A stretch of DNA of 11,404 bases from an uncultured Lachnospiraceae bacterium (lineage in GTDB: Bacteria > Bacillota_A > Clostridia > Lachnospirales > Lachnospiraceae), in contig USJM01000047.1 of assembly GCA_900555005.1 (NCBI GenBank), forward strand, positions 1-11,404. Direction: 5' to 3'. The position numbers and the translations under genes are program-made. How positions within the stretch are numbered: position 1 is the stretch's first letter; each line of letters starts with the position of its first letter. Below are positions 6,925-11,404 of this stretch, piece after piece. Below the pieces are notes generated by a model. It had not been told where the DNA came from and did no database searches. It saw only the letters and a list, made by a program, of their open reading frames with translations.

Positions 6925-8298
6925 GTGGCACCATTGAGCGAATGGTACAATAACACAGTTTTTTATCATATCTATCCACTGGGACTTCTGGGAGCGCCTC
7001 ATGAGAATCATGGAGGAGAGGTGGTACACCGTCTCAGGAAGCTGAATGGATGGATTCCGCATCTGAAGGATCTGCATGTCGGGGCGATCTATATCGGGCC
7101 GCTCTTTGAGTCATCCAGGCATGGGTACGACACAATCGATTACCGGATGGTGGACAGACGTCTTGGAGACCAGGAAGATTTCAAGGCGTTCGTCCGCTCC
7201 TGCCATGAGGCGGGCATCCGGGTGGTCGTAGACGGGGTCTTCAACCATACGGGACGTGAATTTTTCGCATTTCTGGATATCCAGAAAAACCGGGAGCAGT
7301 CAAGATACAAGGACTGGTACAAGGGCATCAATTTTGGCTGGGACAGCGCTTATCATGACGGATTCTCCTATGAGACGTGGAGGGGATCGGGCGATCTGGT
7401 CAATCTGAACCTCAGAAATCCGGAGGTGAAGAACTACCTGTTTGATGTGATTCGTTTCTGGATCGATACGTTTGATATTGACGGCATCCGGCTGGACTGC
7501 GCGGACTGCCTTGATTTTGATTTTCTCCGGGAGATGCGCCATGTGGTTCTGGAGAAAAAGCCGGATTTCTGGCTGATGGGAGAGGTCATCCACGGCGACT
7601 ATGCGCGCTGGGCAAATCCGGAGATGCTGCATTCTGTCACAAACTATGAGCTGAACAAGGGACTCTGGTCCGGCCATGAGTCGCACAATTACTTCGAGAT
7701 TGCCCATACCATCCGGAGACAGTTCGATGAGAATGGCGGGATATACAGAGGCCGGGTGCTGTACTCCTTTGCGGACAACCATGATGTTTCGAGGGTTGTG
7801 GAGAAGCTGAGTGATAAAAAACAGCTTTTCCCGCTGTATACGCTTCTTTATACACTGCCGGGCGATCCGTCTATATATTACGGGTCAGAGTGGGGCATCG
7901 GCGGAAGGAAGGAAGACGGGGACTGGGGGCTTCGGCCTCAGATCGACCTGGAGAAGATCAGTCAGAACCCGCCCGTTCCGGGGCTGAATGAATTCCTGGA
8001 GAAACTAGGATGGCTCCGTCAGGAGTATCCGGTGATTGGAAATGGTCGGTACAGAGAACTGCTTCTGACAAACCGGCAGTATGCGTTTGCGAGAATCGGG
8101 GATCAGGAAGCGGTTGTGGTTGCGGTCAATAACGACAATCAGCCTGCCGAGCTGTGGATCCGGATTCCGGATATAGGAGATACCGTGGTTGACCTGCTGT
8201 CGCTGGATGAAGTTAAGAAGGAACAGGGACAGCTTCACGTCACGCTGCCGGCGGACGGCTGTGCAGTTTATCTGCTCAATCAGGGAGGAAGCGAAGCG
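6925..8298 (+). CDS. GH13 alpha-amylase/neopullulanase-type enzyme, reads into GlgB
   Basis: This cytoplasmic glycoside hydrolase (no signal peptide) would act on alpha-1,4-glucans such as glycogen or maltodextrins. Numbered from GTG 6925, the four GH13 regions are VVVDGVFNHTG, GIRLDCAD with nucleophile Asp191, LMGEVI with acid/base Glu220, and ADNHDVSR with Asp287; the triad is complete. A C-terminal beta domain (about 370-452) ends CAVYLLN. The start is uncertain. GTG 6925 sits only 3 nt from GAAAGGA, while TTG 6934 would give MSEWYNN, closer to how I expect relatives to begin. No stop codon follows residue 452: the frame runs on through QGGSEA into the glgB ATG at 8299. This is either a true bifunctional fusion or a lost stop (the codon after Asn452 is CAG, one change from TAG). 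The module alone has the length of a normal free-standing enzyme. Exact substrate is not deducible. Confidence 0.88.
8282..8288 (+). promoter_or_regulatory. Internal ribosome binding site before glgB
   Basis: AGGGAGG lies 10 nt upstream of ATG 8299, inside the continuous amylase frame. It argues that glgB can be translated on its own, whether or not ribosomes also read through from the amylase. Confidence 0.65.
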
Positions 8299-10338
8299 AT
8301 GAAAAAGAAACAGGCTGGGAAAACGGAACCGAAGAAGGTGACGGCGGCAGCAGAGCCGAAGAAGGTGACGGCATCGCCAGAGCCGAAAAAGGTGACAGCA
8401 GCGCCAGAGCCGAAGAAGAAAACGGCAGAGAAGGTTCCGGAGAAGGGTCCTGAGTTTATCGGGGATCTGGATCAGTATCTGTTTGACAAGGGTGTTCACT
8501 ATGACATCTATAAAAAACTGGGTGCGCATCCCTCAACGTACAAGGGAAGGAAGGGCATTCACTTTGCTGTGTGGGCGCCTCATGCGGCGGCTGTCACGCT
8601 GATCGGAGAGTTCAACGGCTGGAATGAAAGCAATATTCCGATGGAGAAGAAAGAGCCTCCGGGATCTGGGAGACCTTTGTCGAGTCGGCACAGCCGGGGC
8701 AGATGTACAAGTATCTGATCTACACACAGGATGGCAGAAAGCTGTATAAGGCTGATCCTTATGCGAATCAGGCAGAGTACCGCCCGGGGACGGCTTCCAT
8801 CATCGCGGATCTGGGCTCGATCAAATGGACGGACGGAAGATGGATGAGGAGGCAGAATGACTTTGTCCAGGACAAGGCGCCGATTTCCTCTATGAGTGCC
8901 ATATCGGGAGCTGGATGCGCCACCCGCACGGTGAGCATGAGGATGGATTCTACAATTACCGGTATTTTGCGCATTCCATCACCGACTATCTTCTGAAGAC
9001 AGGCTACACGCACATCGAGCTGATGGGGGTCGCGGAACATCCGTTTGATGGCTCCTGGGGCTATCAGGTAACGGGCTACTACGCGCCGACATCCCGGTAC
9101 GGGACCCCGGAGGATTTCGCCTATTTGGTGAATTACCTGCACAGCCACGGCATTGGCGTGATTCTGGACTGGGTGCCCGCTCATTTTCCGAAGGACGCCC
9201 ATGGGCTGTCGGAGTTTGACGGGACACCGTGCTATGAATATGCGGACCCAGCAAGGGAGAACACCCGGACTGGGGAACGAAGGTCTTTGATTTCGGCAAG
9301 TCTGAGGTCAAGAACTTCCTGATTGCCAATGCGCTCTACTGGATCGAGGAGTTCCATGTGGACGGCCTTCGGGTCGACGCGGTGGCTTCCATTCTGTATC
9401 TGGACTATGGCCGCAAGGACGGACAGTGGGTACCGAACAAGTATGGCGGCAATAAGAATCTTGAGGCGATTGAATTCTTCAAGCACCTGAATTCCGTTGT
9501 CCGGGGCAAGCACCCGGGGGTCATGATGATTGCCGAGGAATCGACGGCATGGCCGAAGGTCACGGGCAGACCGGAGGACGACGGGCTGGGCTTCTCGATG
9601 AAGTGGAACATGGGCTGGATGCATGACTTCCTCGAGTATATGAAGCTGGATCCGTATTTCCGCAAGTTCAATCATAACAAGTTGACATTTGCGATGACGT
9701 ACGCGTATTCCGAGAAGTACTGCCTGGTGCTTTCACATGATGAGGTTGTCCATCTGAAGTGTTCGATGATCAACAAGATGCCGGGCCTTTATGATGACAA
9801 ATTTGCCAATCTGAAGTGCGGCTACACATACATGTTCGGACATCCGGGCAAGAAGCTGCTGTTTATGGGGCAGGATTTCGCGCAGGAACGCGAGTGGTCG
9901 GAAGACAGGGAACTGGACTGGTTTCTTCTTCAGCAGCCCAGGCACAGGCAGATGCTTGACTTTGTGACGGAATTGTTGCATCTTTATAAAAAAACGCCGG
10001 CTATGTATGATGCAGACTGTGACCCGCGTGGATTTGAGTGGATCAATGCGGATGATGCAGACCGCAGCATCTACAGCTTTCTGCGTCATTCCGAGGACGG
10101 GAAGAGTAACCTGCTCTTTGTCATCAACTTTACGCCGGTAGCACGGCCGGATTACCGTGTCGGCTGCGTGAAAAAGTGCACGTACCGGCTGGTGCTCGAT
10201 GGGGACGAGGCACGCTTCGGCGGCCGTGGGACGAGCCATCCGGTGATGTACAAGGCTGTCGAGAGCGAATGCGATGGCAAACTGTATTCGTTCGCATATG
10301 ACCTGCCGGCGTACGGAGTTGCGGTATTCCGTTATTGA
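8299..10338 (+). CDS. glgB: 1,4-alpha-glucan branching enzyme GlgB, three frame changes
   Basis: GlgB cuts alpha-1,4 chains and rejoins them as alpha-1,6 branches during glycogen synthesis. After a Lys/Pro/Ala repeat tail (about residues 10-45) comes a short N-terminal helix region ([18 protein letters not shown]). A CBM48-type domain follows ([25 protein letters not shown]), then the GH13 barrel. Barrel landmarks are [16 protein letters not shown] with Asp at 9376-9378, IAEEST with Glu-Glu at 9535-9540, and LSHDEVVH with Asp at 9739-9741. The tail [17 protein letters not shown] and a closing beta domain are normal for GH13_9. The frame shifts by -1 at GGG 8661-8663, TTT 8884-8886 and GGG 9255-9257. 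Adding one base at each gives [17 protein letters not shown] and RGEHPDWG, and an uninterrupted protein of 680 residues. As deposited it would be broken, but the pattern suggests sequence error. The start ATG 8299 is chosen for its ribosome binding site; the amylase frame is continuous with it. Confidence 0.92.
8326..8433 (+). repeat. Four 27-bp repeats encoding a Lys/Pro/Ala linker
   Basis: Four 9-residue units follow each other: [27 protein letters not shown] and EPKKKTAEK. They form a basic, probably unstructured tail or linker between the amylase module and the branching-enzyme domains. The 27-bp period keeps the frame, so unit number may vary between strains. Confidence 0.85.
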
Positions 10339-10346
10339 GCAGGCGG

Positions 10347-10364
10347 CACCCGGCAGCGCGGGTG
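10347..10364 (+). other. Small GC hairpin in the glgB-gdpP gap
   Basis: CACCCG (10347-10352) pairs with CGGGTG (10359-10364) around a 6-nt loop, 8 nt after the glgB stop. No U tract follows and no promoter is visible in the 60-nt gap. It may only moderate transcript passage into the next gene. Confidence 0.3.
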
Positions 10365-10398
10365 GCGGAATCTGCGGAAAGAATGGTAGGATATTGGC

Positions 10399-11404
10399 AT
10401 GAAAAATAACCCACGGATCAGATACAGCGGGAATCTGGGGATGCACTGGAGCTGGAGCGTCGTGCTGTCCCTTTCCCTCGTTGTGCTGGTGGCGTTCAAT
10501 TTCAGGATCAGTACAAACGCGGGCATCGTGACGCTGCTTTTTACCTGCTGCTACTTTGTGCTGATCCTCGGAGTTTATCTGTATTACCGGCCGAGAATCC
10601 TGAGGGGGCTGGTTGACTTTGCAACGAGCTTCGGACAGAAACAGGAGGAAATCCTGCGTCAGATTGAGCTTCCCGTGACGATTGTGTCGGCGGACGGCCG
10701 AATTCTGTGGATGAATGACAGGCTCTGCGAGCTGTCAAAGAAGCCTGAGGACTACGATAAGAATATCGCCACCCTGTTTCCGGAGCTTCAGCAGGATACA
10801 TTTCCTGCCGCGGAGTGGGATAAGGATGTACAGGTCCACTATGAGAATATGGACTTTCGCGCTCACGTGCAGCGGATCGTGATTGATGATCTGATTGACG
10901 GGACGGAGCTGATCTCCAGGGAAGCAAGGGATGGCGAGAGCAGTTATTTCTATATCATCTATTTCCTGGATGAGACAGACTTGAATCGGCTGCGTCAGGA
11001 AAACCGGGATCAGCGGTTTGCAGTGGCCCTGGTGGACCTGGACAATTATGATGAAGCGCTGGAGGGGGTTGACGAGGTGCACAGCTCCCTGATCAGCGTC
11101 CTGGTGGACCGGCAGATCATGAAGTACTTTACATCGTACGACTGCCTTCCGAAGAAGCTCGAGAAGGACAAGTACATGGTTGTCTTCAACCGGAAGAGCC
11201 TTGACGCGCTGATGGCCGATCATTTTTCTGTGCTGGAATCGGTCAAGACCATCAACATCGGGAATGAAGTCAGCATTACGCTGAGCATCGGCGCAGGGAT
11301 CGGCGGGAAAACCTACATTGAGAACTATGAGAAGGCCCGCTCCGCGATCGAGATGGCGCTGGGCAGGGGCGTGGGCCAGGGGGGGGGGAACAAAGGACTC
11401 CATC
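10399..11404 (+). CDS. gdpP: GdpP/YybT-like c-di-AMP phosphodiesterase, N-terminal part
   Basis: The gene starts at ATG 10399, with a modest GGTAGG 8 nt upstream, and runs off the window. Two membrane helices lie at about residues 16-36 and 40-62. Then come a coiled stretch, a PAS-like domain (from about residue 84: PVTIVSADGRILWMND) and a degenerate GGDEF domain (from about 200: VALVDLDNYDEAL). In the GGDEF domain the GG(D/E)EF position reads KDKYMVVF, so no cyclase activity is expected. This order is that of GdpP, a membrane protein whose later DHH/DHHA1 domains hydrolyse cyclic di-AMP; those domains would lie beyond the window. The last ~14 codons (GRGVGQGGGNKG) depart from the GRGGDQ motif I expect here, and include ten G in a row, so they are probably unreliable. 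It sits 60 nt after glgB on the same strand and may share its transcript. Confidence 0.85.
   Translation, partial: MKNNPRIRYSGNLGMHWSWSVVLSLSLVVLVAFNFRISTNAGIVTLLFTCCYFVLILGVYLYYRPRILRGLVDFATSFGQKQEEILRQIELPVTIVSADGRILWMNDRLCELSKKPEDYDKNIATLFPELQQDTFPAAEWDKDVQVHYENMDFRAHVQRIVIDDLIDGTELISREARDGESSYFYIIYFLDETDLNRLRQENRDQRFAVALVDLDNYDEALEGVDEVHSSLISVLVDRQIMKYFTSYDCLPKKLEKDKYMVVFNRKSLDALMADHFSVLESVKTINIGNEVSITLSIGAGIGGKTYIENYEKARSAIEMALGRGVGQGGGNKGLH
11379..11388. other. Run of ten G near the window end
   Basis: Ten consecutive G within coding sequence give three glycines where the GdpP family has varied residues after GGDQ. Homopolymers this long are absent from the rest of the window. This looks like degraded base calling at a contig end rather than a biological feature. 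Confidence 0.6.

Noticed and set aside
6624..6953. Open frame on the + strand across the intergenic region (109 codons)
   Set aside because: It contains the hairpins, the amylase promoter and the leader, and its translation looks like non-coding sequence.
6921..6953. Short upstream frame ATG...TAA (10 codons) overlapping the amylase start
   Set aside because: The best ribosome-site match touches its ATG with no spacing, and the peptide has no regulatory features such as repeated codons.
9733..10446. Open frame on the - strand (237 codons) opposite the glgB 3' end
   Set aside because: It is antisense to conserved GlgB sequence, with no ribosome binding site or domain evidence.
10735..11403. 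Long open frame on the - strand (222 codons)
   Set aside because: It lies opposite the clear GdpP PAS/GGDEF coding sequence and shows no recognisable motif; open antisense frames are common at this GC content.

Overview
The window looks like part of a Gram-positive Clostridia chromosome, most likely Lachnospiraceae-like. I infer this from strong AGGAGG-type ribosome binding sites, near-consensus housekeeping promoters, a basic membrane protein (BMP)/PnrA-type nucleoside ABC cassette, a GdpP-type c-di-AMP phosphodiesterase start and a moderately high GC content. The species cannot be named from the sequence. All genes lie on the + strand. I see no tRNA, rRNA, CRISPR array, insertion sequence or phage gene.

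Layout. (1) 1-1314: the 3' part of an AAA+ ATPase gene with a repetitive Ala/Glu-rich N-terminal region; it is interrupted by two frame changes. (2) 1315-1554: a hairpin, an AT-rich stretch and a near-consensus promoter (TTGACA, 17-nt spacer, TATACT). (3) 1555-6574: a four-gene transporter operon with a BMP-family solute-binding protein, a double-domain ATPase and two permeases. The last three genes are tightly coupled by an ATGA overlap and by direct abutment, and a stable hairpin separates the binding-protein gene from the rest. (4) 6575-6924: a 350-nt intergenic region with two adjacent hairpins, another hairpin, a second near-consensus promoter (TTGACT, 17-nt spacer, TATAAT) and a structured leader. 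(5) 6925-10338: a GH13 alpha-amylase-type module that reads in frame, with no stop codon, into a glycogen branching enzyme (GlgB) through a Lys/Pro/Ala-rich 9-residue repeat. (6) 10399-11404: the N-terminal half of a GdpP-like protein, cut by the window end.

Functionally, the window combines uptake of purine nucleosides or related small molecules (BMP/ABC operon), synthesis and trimming of alpha-glucan storage polymer (amylase plus branching enzyme) and second-messenger turnover (GdpP). The amylase, glgB and gdpP genes could share one transcript from the 6807-6835 promoter.

A caution applies to the whole window. Three genes (AAA ATPase, second permease, glgB) are broken by six frame changes. 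All six are -1 (one base missing), and five of them fall on clear homopolymers of 3-5 bases. Good protein homology resumes directly after each one. This points to base-deletion errors in the assembly rather than true pseudogenes. The last ~40 bases, including a run of ten G, also look like low-quality contig-end sequence. No wholly new system is evident; the most interesting biological points are the amylase-GlgB read-through fusion and the intergenic RNA structures.
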